Part shown: positions 53,168 through 64,000 of the stretch, piece by piece
Layout of the letters: each line of letters opens with the position of its first letter
How positions within the stretch are numbered: the stretch's first letter is position 1
NCBI GenBank assembly: GCA_964057225.1
Contig: OZ059897.1
Coordinates: forward strand, 6,448,001 to 6,512,000
DNA length: 64,000 nucleotides
Reading direction: 5' to 3'
Source of the DNA: Auanema rhodensis
Taxonomy: Eukaryota > Nematoda > Chromadorea > Rhabditida > Rhabditidae
Translations under genes and position numbers: made by a program
Notes under the pieces: generated by a model
Told to the model about the DNA's origin: nothing
The model's database searches: none
The model's input: the letters and a program-made list of their open reading frames with translations, nothing else

Positions 53168-54299
53168 TTATTCCATAACTCCAAAAAGATGATTTCCATT
53201 ATTTTTACGATCAGTTGAATAGAAGAGATCCTGGAAATACTTTGCCCATTGTTCGGGGGTGATGGTTCCTTTGTATTCACCAAAGCCATTCTAGAATTAA
53301 TTGATAAAATCGTTTTTTTAACTTCAAAATGAGATAGTTAATGCTTGATCAGCAGCTGACAATATGTTAGTGATCAATCGTTAATCGAAAATTTATGTTT
53401 CTTCTTCTTGATTTCAGAATAGATATAAAGAAAATATCATAAGATTGAGCTTTGTTTACGAAAAAAGTTGTAAAAAAAGAAACAACTTCTTCTTAAAGTT
53501 TTCAATTCAAAACTAGAGAGATATGCTTACCAAAGCAAACTTTCTAAAAGCTTTGTCACATTCACTTGAGCTAAAACCATATACATTCATTCCATCAGTA
53601 TATTCAGCAAGATCCATAACTCCATCACCTAAAAGAAGAATAAGAAGATGAGATGCTTGAAGATTCTGTATAGCTTACATGAAACATCAAATAACTTGAA
53701 CATGAAGTTACTGTAGTCTTTGAACCATTTTGGTTCTTTCTTATGATCAACCTTCTTTAATAAGTGAATCCACTCGTCAATAGAAATTAATTGATCCTAA
53801 AAATTCAAAAAAACCATAAAAATTCGAAAAATAAGAACAGAAATGCGGTGAAAACAAGTAGCTTACATCGTCAGCATCAGCTAATTTACAGAGACCTTCC
53901 CAGAGAGCAGCCAATGACTTCTTTGCGAAATCAGTCTGAACTGATTCAGCTCCATAGATGTCACGAACTTTCTAAATTGAATAAGCAAATTAGAAAATTA
54001 TTATTTAAGCTGTAATAGCAACTTACTCTGACAACAAGGTAGAAATCTCCCCAATCCACGTTACGAGAATGATTACGGTCTATAAGAAGATGAAGAATAA
54101 TAGAAAATGTTATTGGTTCAAGTGATACCAAAGAAGACATTGAAGATTCTTTCCCATTTCTCAATCAAAAAGGAGTCAATATCACTGTTTTCTTGTTTAA
54201 GTTGATCAAGAGTTTTAGCTTTAGTAGCCTAAATTCATATTAATTATATGATATAGTTAATAAAAGAAAAATATTAATCATAAGAAAACTTACAACCAT
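53168..54299 (-). CDS. Calexcitin / sarcoplasmic calcium-binding protein
   Basis: Seven exons on the minus strand give about 200 residues, starting with a two-codon first exon (ATG GTT) at 54299 and ending at TAA 53168. EF-hand loops can be read at about 36-47 (DRNHSRNVDWGD), 86-97 (DADDDQLISIDE) and 126-137 (DVSCDGVMDLAE). The second and third have Asp/Ser/Asn at the chelating positions and Glu at position 12; the first has Asp at position 12 and Arg instead of Gly at position 6. A fourth, loop-less hand lies near NGFGEYKGTITPEQW. The C-terminus FYSTDRKNNGNHLFG closely resembles the end of calexcitins (C. elegans CEX-1/CEX-2), which buffer calcium and signal in neurons and muscle. Introns are about 50-70 bases except one of about 230 before the last exon. 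No signal peptide is present, so it is cytosolic. Confidence 0.9.
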
Positions 54300-55427
54300 T
54301 TTTCGAATTTATCTGTGTGTGTATGTGTGTGTTTAGCAGTTTAGGCAGTTGAGTTGAACTGAGCCACTTGTTCGTATGAATGTTAGGAGATTTCTTAAAG
54401 CTTTTATCATTTATATTCAGAAGACAACACACATAACCCCGCCCTTTCTAAATGATCTGGATCCGCCTCTTCTTAAAACTTTCTTTGCGTAGGTGGAGGA
54501 GGGTGATGGAGTTCAATGAATGACCATTAACCATTGAAAACAGAGAGAATCTGAGAAATACATATTGAAGAACTTTGAGTATCATCTGATTTACAGGAAA
54601 ATAATAAACTTGGAACAAGCATCATCGTCTTCTATTTCTTGTTCCTCTTTTTTTTCCTTTCCTCATCAATTAAGTTGTGGATATTCGTTTATTATTTTTT
54701 ATTTTAAAGTTCTTAAAGTTCACTTTGTTTATATAATTTTTATTATTTTCATATACAGTACTGTTCGATGAAAGTCGGACGCTCACTAGAAACCTTTAAA
54801 TATTTTCACACAAACTAAAAATATTCAGAAAGTAAATATTTTGAGTGTTAAAACACGATAATGAATTTTTAAAAACAATTTTTAAAAAAAATCAAATGAT
54901 CATGTTTTAAAAGTTTTGCTAGAAATTTCTCCAAAATTTTCATAAAATGCTTAAAGTCTTCTAATTTGAATTATTGATATATACATATTTTTATATTATT
55001 ATATAATATTATTTAAAATAGTTTTATCTCAACTTTTCATCATCATTGACTCATATCTTAACATTTATTTCCGTCCTCCGTTCATCTCAGTTTTTTTTTG
55101 GTTTTAATCTGAGAAAAAAATAGAAAAAGAAGATATTTTGTGATAAAAAAAACAAATTTTTATTATTCAAACTATTGTAAAAACAAGCGGAATTACCATT
55201 TAAGAGACATATTCGGAATGAATACAATCAATAGGTTGAATGAAGTTGGAAGAAACAAAACAGATTTCACATCAATTATGAGATTTCAAATTAAAGTTTA
55301 AGCCATATCATTCTTTTAAGAACAAAATACAAAAAAAACTGTTTTTATATGTACACATTGAGATCAAACCGTTCAAACATGGGAACAGTAGCCCGAGAGT
55401 TCAGCGTTTAAAGTGAGAAAACACGTT

Positions 55428-55495
<68 letters not shown>

Positions 55496-55752
55496 CAAGA
55501 GAGACATAAATATTTATAATATATGATGAAAAAGTAAAAAAACAAAAATAATAAATAAGCCGTAGAATGATCTACATGTACCGGAAGCATATGGAAACAT
55601 CATTTCTTCACCTTTAATGAATCAATTTAGAAATTCATAAATCTATTCGTTTTTGCTAATTGTCATTCAAAACAAACAACAAATTATTGTCGACAACATC
55701 TGGAGTCTGTCTGTCTGTCTGTATGTGTGTGTGTGTCAGATTTTTGCAAAAT
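54300..55752. other. Intergenic, calexcitin to Dickkopf-like gene
   Basis: No supported gene. It contains the calexcitin upstream region on the left, A+T-rich sequence and the (GA)n tract at 55432-55491. Confidence 0.5.
55432..55491. repeat. (GA)n microsatellite
   Basis: GA dinucleotide run of about 60 bases without interruption. Confidence 0.95.
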
Positions 55753-57540
55753 TTAGCTTTTTCGTTTTGATCTTCTTTCTGAGAATACGGCATCCTTATT
55801 ATATAAATATATTCCAGTTACAACATCATCTGATTCAGCCCTTTTACAGAATGGTTTCTGAAATGAAATTTTCTTTAATTAACATCAACAAGAAAAAACA
55901 GTTTCCAAGAAATTCAGTATTTTTTCTTTAAAAATAACGAAATTTGATCTCACTGTATTTGTTGGTTTTATTGCTTTAGTTCAGATAAACTTTTCAACGT
56001 TTGTAAGAACTTCGAGGTACGAAACCTACTTCTCGTTGAACTTTTTCACAAACTTTTTTGCTTTTCTTACTTCCCAAAAAATAAACTTTTGCTCTTCAAA
56101 ATAAATAAAGAGATAGATAGAGAGAGAGAAAGATAAAGAGATAAAGAGAGATAGAGAGAGGATGAACTTACAGTTTCATTTGTTGTTGGCTGGAAGCAAT
56201 GCAACTGCTGAGTACATTGACATGAATCTATACAAACTCTTGATTCGGATAAAGAGAAGAAAGAACAAATGGATTTAACTATTCCATCAATTGTAGTTTT
56301 TTGACAACAATGGCCTGAAATATATCAAAAAACAATTTTTTATTTTGTTTTAAAATAAAAATTAACCTGGTCGACAATCTTTATGTGTCAAACATAATGT
56401 GCCATTTCCGCCTTTTTGTGATTGATCAATTGATGACTTGATGCGTTGCATCTGCAAAATGTAAAAATATGGAAATACAGGTTTTACGTAGTACAACGGT
56501 ATTTCTATTATAAGCTTATTCTTTATATAAGCTTCGTCTAATAATTGTCTTTGAAAATTACCTTTGATTGTACATCAGTTGGTGGATGTATACTGGTTTT
56601 GAGTATTGTCGTTGTGCTTTCCACTGGTGATGGCTGAGTTACGACAGAATGCAGAATATCTCCTTTCTGATAAAAATAATTTATTTTGTTTACTTTTTCA
56701 ATTAAAACAAATAAAAAACGATAATAATCTAACAAATTCAATACCTTAACTCTTGTTTTATTTTCAATTCGATCCAAGCGTCTCAAAATATTTTTCATTT
56801 TTTCCAATAACTTTCGTCTCCATCTATCTTCACGAGATTTCTTCATTTCTTTCAGTTTATGCTCTTTCTTCATCTGTGTTCTCAAATCTGAAATAAGACG
56901 TTTATGCGCTTGTAAATAGCTTTATCAAGTTAATTCATTGACTTTTGTTCTGAGCTAATCAAAAATATCCTCATGAGCAATTATTTTGCAGCTTCAAAGT
57001 GTATATGAAGTGACAAGTTCAATGTCAGCATGTCAGACAAATATTTACGTGAGATTTCACGTGCAACTCAGATACAGCCTATCAGTTATATTCTAAATAG
57101 ACGTGCAAAGCGGTTGTTCAAAAATTTTCAAAAAAGGGATAAAGTTTTAATAAAAATTTTTATAATATTTTTCAAAAATTTCAAATTAAAATTTTACAAA
57201 ACATCAAAATATAATACATTCTCTCAATTATCTTTACTGAAAATGTACTCTTACCCGAAACAGATGCTCCATTACGAAATTGCTGTGTTAGCATCCGTAT
57301 CTCAGCTCGAAGCTCCTTAAGACGTTGCTTCTTCTTCCGAAGTATACGCCGCTCTTTTCGTTCAAACTGAATCTGCAAAAGAAGGTTTTTGATGTTGAAA
57401 CAATGAATGAGTGAAATGCAAACCTTCTTTATTGCATTTTCTGCTTCTATTAACGATGTTGGTGATCTCTGTCGGCGTGAACAATCCACCATTATGAAAC
57501 CCATGAGGCTTATTAGAATTATGGGTATAAGAAGCTTCAT
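55753..57540 (-). CDS. Secreted coiled-coil protein with Dickkopf/prokineticin-type cysteine domain
   Basis: Seven exons join in phase to about 271 residues. A signal peptide (MKLLIPIILISLMGFIMVDC) is followed by a strongly charged, helical, coiled-coil-like region (about residues 30-126, rich in Lys, Arg and Glu), a Ser/Thr/Pro linker, and a C-terminal domain (about 178-242) with exactly ten cysteines: CLTHKDCRPGHCC, then SIC, RVC, CQC, LHC and PFC. This spacing is that of the colipase-fold second cysteine domain of Dickkopf proteins and of prokineticins. The tenth cysteine lies on the last exon (55857-55753), which ends with dibasic-rich SERRSKRKS. There is no first Dickkopf cysteine domain; its place is taken by the coiled coil. 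I chose ATG 57540 because the signal peptide starts there and an acceptor-like CATTCAG precedes it; an in-frame ATG exists 11 codons upstream. Dickkopf proteins modulate Wnt signalling through LRP5/6 and prokineticins act on GPCRs; a role here is unproven. Confidence 0.72.
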
Positions 57541-59968
57541 CCCAGCCTGAATGTCAGCAGGTTTACTAAGCATACGAATATTTTACTACTTCAAAAGCTA
57601 TTAATATGAAAAGGTCAAAAACGAGTGAGATAAAACAATAACAAAACGTGATAGGGAGTAGGTTGCCATGGCAACAACTTGAAAACTTTCTTAATATTTG
57701 AATTAGTATATCTATATATAGTATATAGTATATAGTATTAAAGATTTAGTTTATGTTCTGTATCTAATGAGGTATTTTCAGCCAAAAAATGATTATAGAA
57801 GATCAAAATACCAAAATGGCTTCATCTTATATGTTCCAGCATCTGCTCTATGACCGAGGGCATTAGGATCAGATGATTTTAGTTGTCATGCCGGAGAACT
57901 CCAAGAAAAATGAATAAATTTAATTAGGAATATAAATAAAATATGAATATTGGTAGGAATATAATTGAATAAGTCACAAGATAAAACAGTTGAAAAATCT
58001 GTGAAATCAACGATTTTTTAAAGACTTCACTCACTCTCTCTCTATCTATCTCTCTATCTATCTCTCTATCTCTCTTGTTCTCTTTTTAAATGTTATGAAT
58101 GGCTTGCTTCGAGAAGTCAAGAAGATCGATAGTATACTGCCGGAGGCTGATGTAAGCTTTATAGACAAGTAAGACAAGGCTTGTCCTTTCTTTGACCGAA
58201 AAAAATAAAATATCTTCATCGATATACATACATACATGCATGTATTGAAATATAATGACACACGTGAATAATAACTCAAATGAATTAAATGAAAAATAGT
58301 CGACGATGAAAGATAATTTTGAGGAAAAAATTCCATTTTGAATTTAAAATCAGCAGGAAACCATAATTGACCGGATGAGCCAGTGCTACTAGTAATAATT
58401 ATTATAGAAAATGAAGAAAAGAACTATGGTAGATATTTTCAGAGATGTTCAAACATGGATTGCTCAGATGTTGGATTTCTAAGAAAATGAGTGAGAGAGA
58501 GAGAGAGAGGGGGGGGGGGAGAGATTGAGGGGGTTGGGAGATTGAGGTTTATAGTCACAAAATAATACATAAATAGACAGAACGATGAAGCTTCTCCTAA
58601 AAAATTGAACACAATAAGCAATTGGTGATGTAATCTATAGTGAATAAAATTATATATTCCATTGTTTTATGATATTTGTCTGATGTTCGATGATATATAG
58701 TTAGATGAAAAACTATTTTAAAGGATTAGTATATAGTACTTTTTCCTGAATAGGAATCATGATTGGATTATTGACTAGGCAGACACACATATCATACGTT
58801 TTGCAACATGCCCATATGTATAAACATGTAAGAAAGAAATGTTTATGACCAAAGAAAGTTCATTCAAGTTGGGAAAAAAAAGTTTTTAATTCTCAGACAC
58901 ATGGGTGTACATATACAGAATATTCCAATAAGAATAAGTGATCCGAGAATTGCAGCTTGCAGCTCGGTCACCATTAAACTTGAAAAAAAAAACGTTGGAA
59001 AATTAGATTTTGGCTGTAAAGGCTATAGACTAGGAAAGAAATTCACATAATCTAGCTTTGTGCTCAATAAATGGAAAAATTGACGATTTATACAATTGAA
59101 ATGATGCAAGTGAGTTAACAGAAAAAAAAAGATTTGAGTCAAGCTTTGAGGTTTCAAGTTATAATTCAAGTTTGTTCACATTTATCTACTTTCAATGAAG
59201 TATATGGGAAATGATTATTAGTAAGAATATGATTTTTGTTCATATTAATAAAATGAGGTTAAAAAATGCGCGAAAGTTAGGTGTTAAGTTGGAATAAGTT
59301 GAAATAAAAGATATTTCATAAAGAAAACTTGAACAATGAAACTTATTTGGGAAAAAAAAAGTTTTAGGTTTTGAGGTTACAAACTAGGCATTATAGCATA
59401 ATACAAAGAAAAAGATAAGAACGGAAGAGAAAGAGAGATCAACGAAATGAATAGAATAGAGTGAAATGCTGGGAAAAAGGGAAAGAGATGAGAAGAAGCT
59501 TCCTCATCATTTTATTCACTTACTTTCTAAATTTCGTTAAGAAGCATCATGGTAATGAAATACTTAATTTTATGAGAAAAATCAATGCTGAAATGAGATT
59601 TTTTTCTTGAATTTTTGAAAAAAAATCAGACAATTTTGAATAACAAGCTTTTAATTATTTCCAAATATAGTAGGTGATTAATCCATTTTAAAGCCTTTTG
59701 TGAGTTTTACTAACCTAAAAAAAGAAGAAAAATTGATAAAAAGCGGAGGAGAGAAACAGGGAAGAGAGAAAGAGAGAGATTGGATTGTGCCTGAAGTCAT
59801 TCAGAAGGGACCCTCGGAATCATTATTTCTTTTGGAGCAATGCGCATTAAGCTTTTCAATTGTTAACATGTTTTAGGACAATTTGATCAAAGACTTTTTT
59901 CACCGCAAATATCTGATATATGAAGCTTCCCTCTTTCTCTTACCCCGTAATATTCTGTTGAAGGTTTC

Positions 59969-59975
59969 CTCTCCT

Positions 59976-60024
<49 letters not shown>
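59969..60024. repeat. (CT)n microsatellite
   Basis: CT dinucleotide run of about 55 bases with a single TTT interruption. Confidence 0.93.
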
Positions 60025-60027
<3 letters not shown>

Positions 60028-61175
60028 TATATTTCCTTGGATATATGATTTATTTAAGGTGTACATGTATATATTATTATTTTTTAAGAATATTATCTAT
60101 AATAAAAATTATTAAGAAATATTATATATAAATAGATAAAAATATATGAAAAATAATAATAAATATCAATACAATAATAATCATTTTTGATCATATTTAG
60201 ATGAATTGTGATGTGAAAAGAATTATTAAAATACTCGGAGAAAACTTGTTGCCAAAGAAAAAGAGAAAGAAGATGATGATGATGAACAACGAACATCTTC
60301 AATGTTGTTTTTAAAAGTAAATTTCAATTACTTTACAGTAACTTGATAAACTGCTTATTGCTTAATAATTTTATTCAAAATATCTAGATATATATGAATA
60401 CATGAGACAAGAAATGTAATTATTCGAAATTGACCAATGAAGAACAAAACATTTGGATTTTATTCAAATAAAGAAAACGAAAAGAGGGTGTAAACGATAG
60501 CTTTTGTCGGCGAAATTTGAGATTAATATATCTTGAAATATGAAAGATTTTCGAAAGAAACTGAAGACTTTCATGGAAATATGGACAACGGAAAAGATTG
60601 TGTCAACGATGATTACTAATGGTGATGAGGATAGTGGTTGTGGTGGTGGTGATGTTAGTGGTTTTGATGAATGAGATGAAGTAGTGCAATATTCTTCAGA
60701 AGTTTGCAAACATTTTGATTAAAAAATGAAAAAGAAGACGAAGAAAAAGGACAAATCTTATGAAGTTTCTAAGCTTAAAGCTTGATGCTCTCTTATGTGA
60801 GGAGAGATGAAAACTACATAGAAAGTATAAAAATGGAGATTTTGCTCTGTTGTTTACGACTTTGTATTAGAAATTATTTCAAAACAAAGAGATTTGAACT
60901 GAGAAAAGTCTAAACTATTTAAAAGAAAATGAAAAAGAATGATTGTTTGAAGGATAATTTATTATTTATGTAAATATATAAAATATACTATATATAACTA
61001 ATTGAAAATCTAATAGTATTTTGTTAAAAGTTGTCATAATTATAGCTAAAATAACTTTTTTTTTCAATAATAGAAATGGGTGTATATTCATTTATAGTTA
61101 ATGCATAATATTGAAAAATTTCAAAAAATTGATTATATTTAATTCAAATAAATGATGTAATATGGAGAGTTTATT

Positions 61176-61176
<1 letters not shown>

Positions 61177-61238
<62 letters not shown>
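61177..61238. repeat. (GA)n microsatellite
   Basis: Uninterrupted GA dinucleotide run of about 62 bases. Confidence 0.95.
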
Positions 61239-61240
<2 letters not shown>

Positions 61241-61989
61241 CGGCGAAAGGACAAGCGTGAGTGAGAATGAGGAGGGAACGGGAGGATGTGTGGTATATCC
61301 AGTCAATACGACGATTGACAGCCATTTAAGCAATTGAATAGCAGAAGTTCAATTGAGATACTTAACTCAGATAGCCATTTTTGGATATAAAAGAAGAAAT
61401 AATTTAAGTAAATTAACTGAAAATAAAATATACTATATGTGTATAGTTAGCTAGTAAACTGATACGACAATAGGACAATGCGAAAGCCAAAACCGACAAA
61501 AGAATAGTTTTGAGTTGAAAATCATAGATTATGATGAAAGGAGTGAAGACATGTGTGCATGAGATATACAGATAAAGAGAAAAAAGAAACAGACAGAAGG
61601 AGAGAAAGAGGGAGAGAATGAAGAAGCGGTGCTGAGATGGAATAAGAGAGAGAGAGAGAGGGAGAGAGTCTGGGCTTTATTAGAGTCTACGGGAAGGGTT
61701 GGTAGAAATGATGATGATGATGAGGTAATCATACTGATGATGATGTATTCACTCGTACCACTGACATCCACATCCATACATAATCATGAAAAACAGAAGC
61801 ATCTCCAGATGTTGGCGGGAAACAGACAATGAAAATGTTGGTCGATGAGCCATTTATGGTTCTATATGTGATCAGTGGGACAGGTGGTCAATGTAAATTG
61901 CGGATAATAATAGTTACGATTGGAATGTGATTAGGAATGGCATTAAAAAAATGGTTTTAGACCGTTTAAAGAAAATATTTTCAATTTAC

Positions 61990-62010
61990 TTCTCTCTTTC
62001 TCTCTCGCTT

Positions 62011-62070
<60 letters not shown>
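61990..62070. repeat. (CT)n microsatellite
   Basis: CT-rich run of about 80 bases, uninterrupted in its last 50 bases. Confidence 0.95.
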
Positions 62071-62074
<4 letters not shown>

Positions 62075-62837
62075 TATCGAAACTCTGACTCTGTCAGATC
62101 CATCAAAAAGAATAAGATACAAGAAAAGAATAAAGAATATGAAGAATATGAAGAAGAATAAGAAGAAGAGAAAGAAAGAACTGAATTTTCGATTATTCCA
62201 TATATGGCAACAGATGGTAATAAAAAGGAAAATTGTCTTTCTAATATTCTATAGATTTCTTATAAAGATTTTATAATTTTTATATTGAAAATTGGATCAG
62301 ATAAAGCCGTTTATATTCCATATAATATCTGAAAAAGATGGCAGATTTTTGATAATAGAAAGGCAGACTGGATGACACCTTCACTCTTGCAACCTCATCT
62401 CTGAGCCTGTACTCTCAAAGGTTATGACAATAGCAAATTCATAATGAATTCATGTTTTCTACAGCTTCTACATAAGGTTTGACTTCGATTTTCGAAAAAA
62501 AAAATAGAAAAGTGTAAGAACTAGAAATCTTTATTGTAAATCTCTTTAAGTAATATACACGTAAAATGAATAAAATATCAGAGAAAAGCCATTACTAACA
62601 ATTAGAAATCTTAATAACGAGTGTTAGATGAATGCTTTTACATATATGTATGTGTGATGATAATCATCTGAAGATTAAATTTGAAAGAATTTTGTAGGAA
62701 TTAAGGAAAAGCATTCTGTTAACATGAGGTCGATTCAGAGATTGGTATGAGATGAAGATGAGTAATGAATATATAATCGAAATAAAAACATTTTGATTGC
62801 TATTCAGTCTCAGAGTTGAAATCACTTTCCTATAAGT

Positions 62838-63906
62838 TTACTTTCCACGTGGCTGATCGTAGGTTAATCCGGCTGTTCGGCTGCCGAGCTCAGCAAGTTG
62901 GAATGTCTCAACCTCAGCTCCATCGGGCTTAGCCTAAAAGCAATCAAGTAAGCCATGCGATTTGATATGTGAATATGTGACATACCTTACAAGCAATACC
63001 AATAGATTGGTTATCATTTGGAACATTGAAGATTGTGTATGTTCCTGGATGAAGGTAGATGGTATCAAATCCATTGTGTCTGTAGATACAGGCAATAGTC
63101 TTGATGACAGTCTTGTCATCTTCCAATTCACATGTTTGTTCAATCTTAGATTCCAATGTAGTCAAATACCTAGAAAATGAAATATGTTAATGCTTATATC
63201 AACTCATGAACCAACCATCTGCATCCAATAACACGATCGACAGATGATCCATCAAGTTCGTGGGAGATGCATCCAACTGGACGATGTCCAAAGGTCTCTT
63301 GACGAACCTGAATATAATCATTCAAATAAGTCTCATAACGAAAACTTTAATTTACTTGGCATTGATAGACAGTTCTATCTTTACGATAACGATCTCCGTC
63401 ATATAAGTTCTTGTTCTGATATACACATCCGATGACATTCTTTTGGCATCTTCCTCCATTTACTTTACAGTAATAGATATAGTCTCCATTCTAAATTATA
63501 CTAATATATCAATTTTCTTTTCATATTATATCATGTAATTAATGTCATTCTGAACTTCACATCATAACGTTTTTAAACAAAAAAAAAAGCAGTTTATAGT
63601 CTTGATAACTTGTTTTGCAATCATTAAATACAAACCTGCCACTGTTGTCCAACTGAATAATGTTGACCAGCATGAACACAGCCAACGCTGCAGAGTTGCA
63701 CAACTCCACTGCTTTTCTCTTGGCACTCATATCTGAAATTTAAAGATATAAATAAATTTATAGATATCCTTTTCTATATACGTATAGTCTTCGAGATCAT
63801 ATTTTTCCCCAATTTTCAAGACGCGAGACTTATCATGGGTTAAACATCCTTCAACTGTAACCTTCAAGAAACCGTTGACTCTCGAACATTTGTACTCGTA
63901 CGTATT
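62838..63906 (-). CDS. Secreted protein with MIG-18-like fibronectin type I repeats (5' end missing)
   Basis: Six exons are visible (63906-63782, 63732-63636, 63490-63356, 63307-63216, 63169-62986, 62933-62838), all in phase, giving the last 242 residues. The first visible exon begins at an acceptor, so the start lies beyond the right edge. Consecutive units of 50-60 residues share a pattern: an aromatic-Tyr-Lys/Glu-Cys pair, a run ending in GC, then G(Q/D)xY..G..W or G.RYRKDR. Examples are NTYEYKC...EGC, YECQ...SVGC...GQQWQ, YIYYCK...VIGC, TVYQCQ...PVGC. This matches the small fibronectin type I-like domain named after C. elegans MIG-18. Such proteins are extracellular. The tail after the last unit (YDQPRGK) has no known motif. 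The precise orthologue is not assignable from the fragment. Confidence 0.7.
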
Positions 63907-64000
63907 CTGCAATAAACGAATAATTAAATTAACGAATTTTAGTGCAAAGTAGAAGTTAAAATGAAAATTAATTCAAATTAGAATATTATATAAACCTTAG

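Larger units (their letters stand above)
57541..62837. other. Non-coding interval rich in GA/CT tracts
   Basis: No supported gene on either strand. It holds CT/TATC-rich sequence at 58030-58075, a GA tract ending in a run of 11 G at 58493-58519, (CT)n at 59969-60024, (GA)n at 61177-61238 and 61646-61667, and CT at 61990-62070. The left end contains the upstream region of the Dickkopf-like gene. Confidence 0.5.

Noticed and set aside
1-64000. Search for transposons, CRISPR arrays or a spliced-leader RNA gene
   Set aside because: No transposase or reverse transcriptase frames, long terminal repeats, regularly spaced repeats or SL1-like sequence were found by eye.

Overview
The window comes from a nematode genome. 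It carries a cuticle collagen with the nematode layout (short N-terminal membrane segment, furin site, Gly-X-Y blocks flanked by cysteine pairs), a chemoreceptor of the nematode-specific serpentine class T, a cell-cell fusogen of the EFF-1/AFF-1 type, and a calexcitin. Most introns are 44-60 bases, A+T-rich and strictly GT-AG, and several start codons sit a few bases after an isolated splice acceptor, as expected for spliced-leader trans-splicing. The DNA is strongly A+T-rich and peppered with long (GA/CT)n tracts. I cannot assign the species or clade. All gene models below were spliced by hand from the sequence and checked for reading phase.  Layout: 1-9.6 kb is non-coding with microsatellites. 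9.6-10.7 kb holds a small secreted peptide gene with an alternative cysteine-rich end. 11.7-20.1 kb is a dense block on the + strand: collagen, a FUS/EWS/TAF15-type RNA-binding protein (fust-1 like), an MFSD13A/TMEM180-type transporter-like protein directly behind it in an operon-like arrangement, and a tRNA-Lys. 20.3-29.5 kb is a block on the - strand: SRT receptor, class II histone deacetylase (with a tRNA-Arg in an intron on the other strand) and a TESK protein kinase. 36.3-38.9 kb (-) holds the cell fusogen. 49.9-50.8 kb (+) holds an orphan four-pass membrane protein. 53.2-54.3 kb (-) holds calexcitin. 55.8-57.5 kb (-) holds a secreted protein with a ten-cysteine Dickkopf/prokineticin-type domain. 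62.8 kb to the right edge (-) is the 3' part of a secreted protein with MIG-18-like fibronectin type I repeats. Large gaps (29.4-36.3, 38.9-49.9 and 57.5-62.8 kb) show no convincing coding sequence.  The genes do not form one pathway. Several are extracellular or surface proteins of animal development (collagen, fusogen, Dickkopf-like protein, Fn1-repeat protein, secreted peptide); others serve signalling and gene control (SRT receptor, TESK kinase, histone deacetylase, FUST-1). The observations most worth following up are the Dickkopf-like gene in a nematode, a dense cluster of CRE/AP-1-type sites in an intron of the fusogen gene, two alternative first exons encoding two versions of the first membrane segment of the MFSD13A homologue, and the peptide gene with two possible C-termini.
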